From NCBI GenBank assembly GCA_002421825.1, contig DISR01000065.1, forward strand, positions 293 through 48,074: DNA of 47,782 nucleotides, written 5' to 3'. How positions within the stretch are numbered: the stretch's first letter is position 1; each line of letters opens with the position of its first letter. Made by a program: the position numbers and the translations under genes. Origin of the DNA: Thiobacillus sp. UBA6205. Its GTDB lineage: Bacteria > Pseudomonadota > Gammaproteobacteria > Burkholderiales > Thiobacillaceae. Positions 1 through 7,758 of the stretch are shown in pieces. The notes beneath the pieces were generated by a model. The model was given only the letters and a program-made list of their open reading frames with translations, had not been told where the DNA came from and did not search any database.

Positions 1-665
1 AGCGGCTCGCCCAGCCCCACCGGCACGTTTTCAGCAACCACCGTGATGCGAGCGCCCACCGAGTCGCCCGACTTGCGCAAGGCGTCCATGTAGGCTTCCA
101 GCTCAGGCACGATGGCGGCACTGGGCGAAAAGAATGCGTTGTTGCCGACCTCATCCCAGGATTCGAAGGGAAGGTCGATCGGCCCCAGCGCGGACATGTA
201 GCCGCGTATCACGACGCCGTATTTTTCCTTGAGCCATTTCTTCGCGATCGCGCCGGCGCCGACGATGGGCGCGGTCAAGCGCGCCGAGGAACGCCCGCCG
301 CCGCGATAGTCGCGAAAACCGTATTTCTGCGTATAGGTGTAGTCGGCATGGCCGGGACGGAAGGTCTCGGCGATGTTGCCATAGTCCTTGCTGCGCTGGT
401 CCTCGTTGCGGATCAAGAGCGCGATGGGCGTGCCGGTGGTCCTGCCCTCGAACACGCCGGACAGGATTTCCGCGGTGTCGGATTCCTGTCGCTGGGTCAC
501 ATGGCGAGAGGTGCCGGGCTTGCGCCGGTCGAGTTCGTGCTGGATGTCACTCTCCGCCAATGCCATGCCGGGCGGACAGCCGTCGACCACGCAGCCGATG
601 GCCGGGCCGTGGGATTCGCCGAAGACGGTGACGCAAAAGAGTTTGCCTAGGGTGCTGCCGGACAT
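1..665 (-). CDS. aroC: Chorismate synthase, N-terminal part (runs off window)
   Basis: Chorismate synthase makes chorismate from 5-enolpyruvylshikimate-3-phosphate in the last step of the shikimate pathway, using reduced FMN in the cytoplasm. The visible 221 residues begin MSGSTLGKLFCVTVFGESHG. The GESHG block and the following GPAIGCVVDGCPPG stretch are the family's N-terminal signature. Further in, RHVTQRQESD, the RPGHADYTY segment and FRDYRGGGRSSAR (FMN and substrate region) are all intact. The start at 663-665 is supported by a GGAG a few bases upstream on the minus strand. The gene continues beyond position 1, so the C-terminal part is not visible. It lies downstream of the giant autotransporter-like gene but is separated from it by a strong terminator, so it probably has its own promoter in the short gap 666-751. 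Confidence 0.97.
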   Translation of the reverse strand, partial: MSGSTLGKLFCVTVFGESHGPAIGCVVDGCPPGMALAESDIQHELDRRKPGTSRHVTQRQESDTAEILSGVFEGRTTGTPIALLIRNEDQRSKDYGNIAETFRPGHADYTYTQKYGFRDYRGGGRSSARLTAPIVGAGAIAKKWLKEKYGVVIRGYMSALGPIDLPFESWDEVGNNAFFSPSAAIVPELEAYMDALRKSGDSVGARITVVAENVPVGLGEP

Positions 666-751
666 GATGCTCCAATCAAGCTTGCGGAGGTTCGATTCTA
701 GCAAATCCTGCGTACGCGCCCGCGAGCGGCATTGGCCCCGCCAGCACGCCA

Positions 752-780
752 AGAAAAAAGCCCGGACTTGCGTCCGGGCT
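752..780 (-). terminator. Rho-independent terminator after the autotransporter-like gene
   Basis: A perfect 9-bp stem, AGCCCGGAC (759-767) with GTCCGGGCT (772-780), has a four-base loop. Read on the minus strand it is followed by six T residues. It lies 24 bases after the stop codon at 805-807, between that gene and aroC. Confidence 0.93.
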
Positions 781-804
781 CGAATGGTTCGTTGCTGTCG
801 AAGA

Positions 805-3800
805 TTACGGGGTGACCGTCAGCACCTGGTCGTTGCCGGCGCCATCAGCGTAGGTATCGCTGCCGCCCACGTTGAAGTTGGTGGCGCTCACCGTGACGTG
901 CTGGACATCGCCGCCGAAGTTATAGATCGCCACGCCGTCATTGTAGGAGGAGATGTAGTTGTCACCCGTGATCACGCCGGTCTGGAAGCTGCGATAGTTG
1001 CCGTAGTTGACCATCTGGATGCCGGATGCGTAGGAATCCGATCCGCCATACACGTCGGTCCCGCTCACCACCAGCGTCTGGCTGCCGGTGCCTGCGCTAT
1101 TGACATAGTTATTGGCATAGATGGCATCGCCCACGTTGGAGTTCAGCACGCTGTCGTCGATGGTCACGGTCTGCGCGGCCACTTCCGAGTACGAATGGCC
1201 GTGCGTGTAGTTGTCGGCCAGCACCGCCAGCGACCATCCGTATGCCGTGGCAGTGATGTCGGCATTGTCGACGGTGACCGTCTGCGTGGCCGCCGAGCCG
1301 TCGCTGGTTTCGGAATCCAGCTCATTGTAAAGCGCCAGGCCGTACGCATTGCCATCCGCCGATGTAGCCGTGATGCTGACCGGGCTGAGAGCCGTGCCGT
1401 TGATGTCCACGATCTGCGTGCCCTGGGCCGTGCCGCCGTCGGCATAAACATTGTTGAAGGCGTACAGGCCGTTCGCATGGTAATTGCCGGTGGCGGTAAT
1501 GCTGCTGCCGGCACCCAGGCTGAATTCCTGAGTAGAGAGTGCCTGGTTGTTACCGGTCCATTCCGTATAGGCGTAGTTATACAGATGGACACCCGTCGCC
1601 TCGCCGTTGGTGCCGGTCGCGCTGGCATTAATGAGCGTGCTGCTGCCCAGGATGAGCGACTGCTCGGCCGTTGCCATGGACGATGCGGAATCGGCATAGC
1701 CGTCATTGCTGAGATAGACACCCGTCGCCTCACCGTAGGCACCGTTGGCAGTTGCGGTAATGCTGGAATTGCTGCCTATGCTCAGGGTCTGGTAGCCGGT
1801 GGCAACGCTGCTGGTGCCGTCAGCACTCACATTGCTATCAGCGTCAAAGCCGATCGCATAAGTGCTGTTTCCGCTGCCGTTGGAGGTGGCGGTAATGGTG
1901 GTGTTGCTGCCCAGCGTGAAGCTCTGGCTGCCGTAGGCATTGCTGTAGTAGCTGTAGGCATCGATGTCGTTGGTCACCGTGATGCCATGGGTGCTGCCGT
2001 AGGTGCCGTTGGCGGTGGCAGTGAAGGTGTTGAGGTTGCCGAAGGCGATGTCCTGCTGGGCAATGGTTTCAGCATAGCTCGAGCTGGCTTCGGCATCGTT
2101 CTCCACGTCGACCGCGTCGGCATGGCCGTAGGTGCCGTTGGCCGTTCCGCTGAAGCTGCTGTAGCTGCCAATCTCCGCGCTCTGCGAACCCCAGGAGAAG
2201 CTGGAAGACCCGTCTGCATAGACCTCGTTGTACATCTCGAGGCCGTTCGCGCTGCCCCAGGCACCGGTGGCCGTGGCACTGACGCTGTTGCTGTAGCCCA
2301 TGCTGAGCGTTTGCTCGCCCCATGCACCGGAATCCGCGCCATCGCTGCCAACCCGGTTGTGCATGTAGATGCCGCTGGCGCCGTCACGCGCGCTGGCGGT
2401 GATGGTGTTGTAGCTGCCAATGGTGATGCTCTGGGCGCCGTCCGACGCGCTGTCGTAGCTGTTGGCATTGACGTGGTTGTGCGCGTCGATGCCGTACGAG
2501 TAGCTGCCGAAGCCGGTGGAGGTGGCGGTGATGGTGTTGCCGCCATCGTACCAGTCGCCGCCGATGGTCACGGTCTGGCCGCCGTCGGCGAAGGCGTAGT
2601 ACTCGTTGGCCTCGATGTTGTTGCGCAGTTCGATGCCGGTGGCCGAGTCCACCGCCGTGGCGGTGATGGTGTTGTCGTCGCCGATGACCACAGTCTGGCG
2701 GCCTTCGGCGTAGCTGTCGTAGCCGTCGGCATAGACATCGTTCCAGGCGCCCACGCCGGTCGCACCGCTCCAGCCATAGGTGTAATAGACGGAATTGTCC
2801 GAGGCGGCGGTAATGGTGTTGCCGCTGCCGATGCCGACGTACTGGAACGCCAGAGCCGCGCTGTCGCTTCCCACCGCGTCTGAAGTGTTGAAGCCGCGAA
2901 CGCCGGCGGAGTCATACTTGGCCGTGGCGCTGATGGTGTTGCCGTTGCCGATGGTCAGGCTCTGGCCGGCGTAGGAGAAGCTGTCCGTGCCGTTTGCAAA
3001 CGAATCGTTGAAGGCGCTTACGCCGTAGGCATCGCCATAAGTCGATTGGGCGGCAATGGTATTGTTGCTGCCCAGGCTGACCGTCTGCGTGCCGTCGGTC
3101 CAATCGTCGTCGCTATTGGCATTGCTGCTGTTCTCTGCGAACACGCCGTAGGCATGGCCGTTCGTCGAAGTCGCGCTGATGTCGTTGCTACCCATCCACA
3201 CGCTTTGACCGGCCTGTGCGTAGTTGCCGGTGTAGTACTGGGCAGTGGCCTCGTTGCTGGCCTTGACGCCGTAGGCGTTGGCATTCGTCGAAGTGGCGCT
3301 GATGCTGGCGGCGCCATCACCGATGCCCGAGCTGTTATAGACCCATACGGTCTGGTTGGCGAACGCCGAGCTGGCATATTCGCCGGAAGCGCGGTTCTCG
3401 ATATTCACGCCATAGGCATTGCCGTCGAACGCGCTGGCGCTGATGGCTACACCATACAGGCTGACGTTCTGGGTGGCATAGGCGTTGCCGCCGAGACCGG
3501 TGTAGGAATAGCTGGGATAACCTGAGTAGCCGCCGCCGCTTCCGCCGTCGGCCAGGTTGACCAGCGCGACGCCGGTGGCCTCGTTGCCGCCGCTGGCGGT
3601 AATGCTGCCGCCGTCGATGGACAGCGACTGCACCGCCTCGCCAGAGCCTACGGTGTAGTACTTGCTGTCGTCGTAGCCGCCGGCGGCGATGTTGACCGCC
3701 GCGACGCCGGTGGCGTTGCCGGAGGCAGAGGTGGCGCTGACGGTGTTGTACTTCATGTCCACGCTCTGGTCGGCGTAGCTGTTGAAGCCGGCGACGTTGT

Positions 3801-5862
3801 AGGCAATCACGCCGGTGGCGGAGTCAAAGCCGCCGCTGTCGCTGGCGGAAATGGTGTTGTCCCACAGGAACACGTCCTGCTCGGCGCTGGCGTTGTACTT
3901 CGCCATGTTGACGGCAGTTACGCCGTCGGCGCTGCTGACGCCGTCGGCCGTGACGGTGTTGTACTTGGCGAAGGCAAACTGGCCGGCATAGGCATCAGCG
4001 CCCACGGCCATGTTGGCAAGGACGACGCCCATGGCGCCGTCACCCGTGGCATCGATGGTATTGCCGCTGAGGAACACGCCCTGCTCGGCCGAAGCGTAGT
4101 ACTTGGCGGCATTCACCGCCATGACGCCCGTCGCGTCGCCGCCGAAGCTGTTATTGGCGTAAACGCTGTTGTAATAAACCCCGGCAAGCATGGTGGCCGA
4201 ACCGCCATCGATCGCAAGGTTGTAAAGACCGATGCCGGTCGCGCCGTCGGTGGGGCCGTATTTGCCTCCGGACAGGGCGTCGACATTGATGTCGTTGCCG
4301 TAGATCGACGCCGACATGTAGGCAGAACCGCCGTCCGCCAGGTTGTAGAGCATGATGCCGGTTTCGGCCGCGCTGATCTGGTTGTAGCCGATGGTGACAT
4401 CGAGCGAATTGTTGTAGTTCGCCAGGCTGATGCCGGTGCCGCCGTAATAGGTGGAGGCATCGATGTCGTTGTTGCGGATATCGACGAAGCCGGACACGTA
4501 GCCGCTGCTGAAGCTGCTGTAGTAGTCGAAGGCGCCGCTATGGATGCCGCCGTTGACGGTGGACACGCCCATGATGCGGTTGTTGCCCGAGGTCAGCGCG
4601 ATGGCGGGGCCATCGGCGCCGTTGATCACCGGCGCATTGCTGAGGTCCAGATCCCAGGGCACGTCGATCGCGCCCGGGCGTCCCGGATGGAACTGGCCCA
4701 CGATCATGGCGGCGCTGACCGGCTCGCCGGCCAGCATCTGGCCGTTGTACAGGTTGATGGGGTTGTAGCCGCCATCGCTCTGGCTCAAGCCTTCCCACAG
4801 GCGAATGACGTTGTAGTCGGCCACATCGATCGCCGGGTCGGACACGCCGTCCACGCACTTCTGGGTCAGGCAGTATTCGGTGCTGGCATAGGGATTCTCG
4901 AAGCTGCCGTCGCCGGTGATGTCGGAACCGCGGTCGCTGTCGATGTGCACCACGTCGATGCCGGGCACGGCTTCACCGAACCTGGAGCCGTCGCCTTCCT
5001 GCGGGGTAGAGATGACGATATCGATGTCGCGGGTCCACGGGTCGGTCATGCGCTCCTTGAGGGTGCGGATGCCGGACTTGCTGTCCTTGCCGAAGATATA
5101 GCGCAGTTCCAGCGACGTCTGGTTGTCGAACATGTCGTCCTGCTGGTGCGACAGGCCGATGGCGAAATTGTGGGTGGGGCGAACTTCGACGCGGACACGC
5201 CAGCCGTCGGTTTGCGGCGCAATGTCCTTGCCTTCGAAGTTGTAGTAGGCGGCGTAGGCGCGGGTTTCCCACTTGCTCGAAATCGGCAGCAGCACGCCGG
5301 CCTCGATGTCGAAGCCCTTCATGGCCTCTTCCCAAATGCCGCTCTGGTAGATGGAGAAGTCCTCGAACACGTAGTTGTCGCCCAAGCCCAGGCGCTCGCG
5401 GTCGGTAATCGGCCAGTAGTAGTTGAAGCGGAAGTCCAGCTTGTCGCTGCGCGCTTCGGCGCCGGCGGTGATCTGGTTGAAGCTGTTGCTGTTCTTGCTG
5501 CGGCGATGATCCCACGCACCGTAGAAGCCCAGCGCCCAGTCGCCGCCGCTGGTCAGGAAGCGATGGCCCGCGCCGACATTGCCCTCATAGGTGCCGGACT
5601 GGCCAAGCTTGAATTTGAGATCGGCAAAAGTCAGGGAAGTACCCGTCTGCGACAGCGGCAGCACGCCCTCGATACCGCCGTAGGAGCGGTCCGTGCCGGG
5701 ACGCACCCAGGCCTCGACCTGGTTGTCCCAGGCCGCCATGGCATGGGGCGCGACCACGGCCAAAGAAACGGCGGCGGCCAGTACCTTGGGGCGGGAGGGC
5801 GGCGTGAAGGCGCTCGGCTTGCGTGCGATCTGGCGCTGTGCGGAGGTGCGGGGCTTGGTCAT
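805..5862 (-). CDS. Giant inverse-autotransporter-like surface protein with repeat passenger
   Basis: This 1685-residue protein is predicted to be exported. An extended signal sequence (residues 1-43, hydrophobic stretch KVLAAAVSLAVVAPHAMA) is followed at about 45-258 by a segment resembling the intimin/invasin beta-barrel. Alternating aromatic/hydrophobic strands occur (GVGHRF-like GAGHRFL, ALGFYGAWD, RFNYYW, RAYAAYYNF) and it ends SLELRYIFG. A helical linker with RTLKERM follows (259-285), as in inverse autotransporters. The passenger (about 290-1685) lacks the Ig-like and lectin domains of intimin. Instead it carries about 30 rungs of roughly 45 residues of the type NTITATAxxGxATGVxxxN...Q-hydrophobic, suggestive of a right-handed beta-helix. 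The only cysteines noticed are C331 and C336. The N-terminal barrel plus C-terminal passenger order is seen directly. The adhesin role is inferred from the family. RBS AAGGGAAG precedes the start. Other possibilities are a generic right-handed beta-helix surface protein or a polysaccharide-binding protein. Confidence 0.8.
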   Translation of the reverse strand: MTKPRTSAQRQIARKPSAFTPPSRPKVLAAAVSLAVVAPHAMAAWDNQVEAWVRPGTDRSYGGIEGVLPLSQTGTSLTFADLKFKLGQSGTYEGNVGAGHRFLTSGGDWALGFYGAWDHRRSKNSNSFNQITAGAEARSDKLDFRFNYYWPITDRERLGLGDNYVFEDFSIYQSGIWEEAMKGFDIEAGVLLPISSKWETRAYAAYYNFEGKDIAPQTDGWRVRVEVRPTHNFAIGLSHQQDDMFDNQTSLELRYIFGKDSKSGIRTLKERMTDPWTRDIDIVISTPQEGDGSRFGEAVPGIDVVHIDSDRGSDITGDGSFENPYASTEYCLTQKCVDGVSDPAIDVADYNVIRLWEGLSQSDGGYNPINLYNGQMLAGEPVSAAMIVGQFHPGRPGAIDVPWDLDLSNAPVINGADGPAIALTSGNNRIMGVSTVNGGIHSGAFDYYSSFSSGYVSGFVDIRNNDIDASTYYGGTGISLANYNNSLDVTIGYNQISAAETGIMLYNLADGGSAYMSASIYGNDINVDALSGGKYGPTDGATGIGLYNLAIDGGSATMLAGVYYNSVYANNSFGGDATGVMAVNAAKYYASAEQGVFLSGNTIDATGDGAMGVVLANMAVGADAYAGQFAFAKYNTVTADGVSSADGVTAVNMAKYNASAEQDVFLWDNTISASDSGGFDSATGVIAYNVAGFNSYADQSVDMKYNTVSATSASGNATGVAAVNIAAGGYDDSKYYTVGSGEAVQSLSIDGGSITASGGNEATGVALVNLADGGSGGGYSGYPSYSYTGLGGNAYATQNVSLYGVAISASAFDGNAYGVNIENRASGEYASSAFANQTVWVYNSSGIGDGAASISATSTNANAYGVKASNEATAQYYTGNYAQAGQSVWMGSNDISATSTNGHAYGVFAENSSNANSDDDWTDGTQTVSLGSNNTIAAQSTYGDAYGVSAFNDSFANGTDSFSYAGQSLTIGNGNTISATAKYDSAGVRGFNTSDAVGSDSAALAFQYVGIGSGNTITAASDNSVYYTYGWSGATGVGAWNDVYADGYDSYAEGRQTVVIGDDNTITATAVDSATGIELRNNIEANEYYAFADGGQTVTIGGDWYDGGNTITATSTGFGSYSYGIDAHNHVNANSYDSASDGAQSITIGSYNTITASARDGASGIYMHNRVGSDGADSGAWGEQTLSMGYSNSVSATATGAWGSANGLEMYNEVYADGSSSFSWGSQSAEIGSYSSFSGTANGTYGHADAVDVENDAEASSSYAETIAQQDIAFGNLNTFTATANGTYGSTHGITVTNDIDAYSYYSNAYGSQSFTLGSNTTITATSNGSGNSTYAIGFDADSNVSADGTSSVATGYQTLSIGSNSSITATANGAYGEATGVYLSNDGYADSASSMATAEQSLILGSSTLINASATGTNGEATGVHLYNYAYTEWTGNNQALSTQEFSLGAGSSITATGNYHANGLYAFNNVYADGGTAQGTQIVDINGTALSPVSITATSADGNAYGLALYNELDSETSDGSAATQTVTVDNADITATAYGWSLAVLADNYTHGHSYSEVAAQTVTIDDSVLNSNVGDAIYANNYVNSAGTGSQTLVVSGTDVYGGSDSYASGIQMVNYGNYRSFQTGVITGDNYISSYNDGVAIYNFGGDVQHVTVSATNFNVGGSDTYADGAGNDQVLTVTP
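808..4512 (-). repeat. Coding region of about 30 passenger rungs
   Basis: The translated passenger repeats a pattern of 'N-T-I-(T/S)-A' followed 10-15 residues later by '(T/Y)-G-V/I-x-x-x-N', then an Ala/Ser/Tyr/Asp-rich stretch ending in Q-(S/T)-hydrophobic-x-I/L-G. I counted 30 occurrences of the G-(V/I/L)-x-x-x-N core. The first rungs (about 4512-3500) are richer in Tyr/Gly and more divergent. Those between about 3300 and 1500 are the most regular. Short DNA strings such as CCGTAGGTGCCGTTGGC recur, which would permit recombination between rungs. Confidence 0.75.
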
Positions 5863-6010
5863 TGGTTACTTCCCTTATGCAATGTCTCGAATACGTGTTC
5901 TTTGCGACTGATTTTTACCACTTAATTCTTGCTGCTTTATTGCTGCTTTATGAATGTTGTTTTTGTTTGTTTTTGTTTTTTGTTTGTTGCGGATACTTTT
6001 TTCTCATGCT
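5863..6010 (-). promoter_or_regulatory. AT-rich leader/promoter region of the autotransporter-like gene
   Basis: This stretch is strikingly A-rich on the minus strand (runs of CAAAAAC/CAAACA between about 5953 and 6000) in an otherwise GC-rich window. It contains a perfect 11-bp tandem duplication, TTGCTGCTTTA, at 5929-5939 and 5940-5950 (plus-strand sense). I cannot assign a convincing -35/-10 pair. The AT-rich tract could be an UP-element-like or H-NS/MvaT-like-binding promoter region. Confidence 0.5.
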
Positions 6011-6252
6011 CGCCATTGTAGTCCAGGTTGGCCCCATGGGGGCAAGACCAAACTGATGGCATGCACCGATTCAGTGGCCAATCCGCCGCCGGGCTGTTGC
6101 CTTTGCGCAACAACCATCCAGGCGCACCGGCATATCAACATATCAGCCGCTTCTTATCTTGCTTGCGGCGAAGCGGCCACGCAGCGCCGCAGAATCCTGC
6201 CTGGCGGATACGGCAAAACGCCGGACCGGGGCAGGCGCGCTCCGCTTGCGCA
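6011..6252. other. Intergenic stretch without recognisable gene
   Basis: This is the rest of the gap between the autotransporter-like gene and the GNAT-like gene. Base composition returns to GC-rich. A near-palindrome TTGGCCCCATGGGGGCAA lies around 6029-6046, without a T tract. No open frame here looks like a protein. The promoter of the big minus-strand gene may extend into it. Confidence 0.4.
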
Positions 6253-6753
6253 TTATTGCAAGGGCGCGGCGGCATCCGGAAATTCGACGCGCCAGATATC
6301 GAAGCCCTTGGGGCCGCGTCCGTCATATTCAAAGCCGATGCGCTGTAGTTGCCGCCTGGCCGCTTCGCGGCTGAGCTTGGGGTTTTCGGTCACGGCGATC
6401 AGCCCCTTGATGCCGGGTCGCAACTCTGGATGCGCAAGCAATGCTTCGACCACGTGTCGGGTGGCGCGGCGTGCGAGGCCGGGCCTGCGATCCTGCGGGC
6501 GGATATAGAGGCGATAGAAGAGATAGCGCCGGCCGGGATCACGATAGGCGCCCGGGTAGACGGTATTCAGGCCGACGATCTCGCCTTCAGCATTGCGCAG
6601 GACATCAATGACCTGCGCCACGCGCCGGCGCGCAGCCTCAATGCTGGGCAGTGCGCGGTGCTTCATCCAGAAGCGGATGATCTCTGCGCGCTGGGGCTGG
6701 GTCAGTCGGCCGTATACGGTTTCGATGCGGTAGCCCTGGGAATGATCGGACAT
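6253..6753 (-). CDS. GNAT-fold acyltransferase-like protein
   Basis: This 166-residue cytoplasmic protein has an N-terminal half resembling a GNAT core: an early helix pair (AEIIRFWMKHRALPSIEAARRRVAQVI), a strand with EGEIVGLNTVYPG, and YRLYIRPQDRRPGLARRATRHVVEALL, which sits where the acetyl-CoA-binding loop and helix would be. The C-terminal IAVTENPKLSREAARRQLQRIGFEYDGRGPKGFDIWRVEF matches the late 'N-x-x-(A/S)xxxYxxxGF' portion of GNAT proteins. The canonical Q/R-x-x-G-x-G/A loop is degenerate (RRPGLAR), so catalysis is uncertain. Its substrate is unknown. It lies 77 bp downstream of the EF-hand gene on the same strand and could share its transcript. Confidence 0.55.
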   Translation of the reverse strand: MSDHSQGYRIETVYGRLTQPQRAEIIRFWMKHRALPSIEAARRRVAQVIDVLRNAEGEIVGLNTVYPGAYRDPGRRYLFYRLYIRPQDRRPGLARRATRHVVEALLAHPELRPGIKGLIAVTENPKLSREAARRQLQRIGFEYDGRGPKGFDIWRVEFPDAAAPLQ

Positions 6754-6830
6754 GCTGTGTTTCCGTTTCTAGTGTGATTACAGAATCGGGGCGGCGCGTC
6801 AACAACGGCCGGCCACCGCGCAGTTCGCGT

Positions 6831-7544
6831 TCAGCGTTTGCGCTTCAGGTAGGCTTCCAGTTCAGTCGGCGTCACCTGGCCGTTCCTGTCGCCATCGACA
6901 GCCGCGAAATTGTTGCGAATGACGGGGAAACCCGGCGCCGCTGCGTTTTCCACTTCGCTTTTGGAAAGCCCGCCGCTCTTGTTGATGTCGGCGCGCGCAA
7001 AACGCTCGTCGAACGCCTTGCGTGCCTGCTGCTGCCTCTCAGCTGCCCGGCGCCTGGCTTCATCCTTGAGGAAGTCGTCGCGTTCCACGGTCGTCACCTT
7101 GCCGTTCTTGTCCTTGTCCATTGCGGCGAAGTTTTTCCTGACCTGCGGGAAACCGGGCTGCGCAGCCTTGTCCACTTCAGCCATGGACAGCGCCTTGTCG
7201 CCGTTGGCATCGGCCCTGGCGAAACGATCTTCCCATTGTTTGCGCTCCTGGGCCGCACGCTGCTGCATTTGCGCCCGGCGCGCCTTTGCGGCATTCGCCA
7301 GGACGGCATTGCGTTCCGCCAGGGTCACCTGGCCATCCTTGTTGGCATCCATCGCCGCGAAATTCTTCACCACCGCAGGAAAGCCCGGCGCGGGCGCGCG
7401 TTCCGCCTCCTGTTTGCTCAATCCGCCGCTTCTGTCGGCATCGGCCCGGCCGTAGCGGGCTTCAAATTCCTTGGCGGATTCGGGCGCAGCCTGGGCGGCA
7501 AGCGAGAGCAGCCCCAGGAAAAGCAGAACGGTAACGGGTTTCAT
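6831..7544 (-). CDS. Secreted protein with six EF-hand calcium-binding loops
   Basis: This is a 237-residue protein with a clear signal peptide (MKPVTVLLFLGLLSLAAQA, cleavage near residue 19-20). It has six EF-hand loops, each starting with Asp and ending with Glu at position 12: D35-E46, D66-E77, D112-E123, D143-E154, D186-E197 and D217-E228. They form three pairs. Each pair is a diverged copy of a unit of about 75 residues containing 'APGFPxVxxNFAAMD'. Five loops have Gly at position 6, while the third has Lys117. The loops are separated by Arg/Gln/Ala-rich helices (about 83-108 and 160-180). An open frame continues upstream to 7733, but residues 1-63 of that version do not look like protein, so the Met at 7544 directly before the signal peptide was chosen. 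A calcium sensor or buffer role in the periplasm is inferred. Confidence 0.85.
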   Translation of the reverse strand: MKPVTVLLFLGLLSLAAQAAPESAKEFEARYGRADADRSGGLSKQEAERAPAPGFPAVVKNFAAMDANKDGQVTLAERNAVLANAAKARRAQMQQRAAQERKQWEDRFARADANGDKALSMAEVDKAAQPGFPQVRKNFAAMDKDKNGKVTTVERDDFLKDEARRRAAERQQQARKAFDERFARADINKSGGLSKSEVENAAAPGFPVIRNNFAAVDGDRNGQVTPTELEAYLKRKR

Positions 7545-7758
7545 CTTCGGCGGTCTGTGGTTGTGAACGATTGCGCAAAAATAGGAGGCTTGCGGGCCGG
7601 TGTCAAGCTGGCGACAGTCATGCTGCCGGACAGAAAGAACGCAGCCTGTTCTGTTAATATTGCGCGTCGCGGGGCAGGAGCATGCGCAAGCCAGGACGAG
7701 ACATGACGGCTGCCCGAACACTCCCCACCTCAACCGGCGTCCACTATCTCAACAAGAC

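Noticed and set aside
388..2883. 831-codon open frame on the plus strand opposite the giant surface-protein gene
   Set aside because: It is fully antisense to the repeat-coding region. Its Val/Gly/Ala/His-rich periodic sequence mirrors the repeats, and there is no RBS, domain or signal. The minus-strand frame has a signal peptide, RBS and terminator.
4540..5925. 461-codon plus-strand frame opposite the barrel-coding region
   Set aside because: It is an antisense shadow created by GC-rich codon usage, with no recognisable domain.
5941..6000. T-rich tract considered as a terminator for plus-strand transcription
   Set aside because: No GC-rich stem precedes it and no plus-strand gene ends there. 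It is better explained as an AT-rich promoter region of the minus-strand gene.
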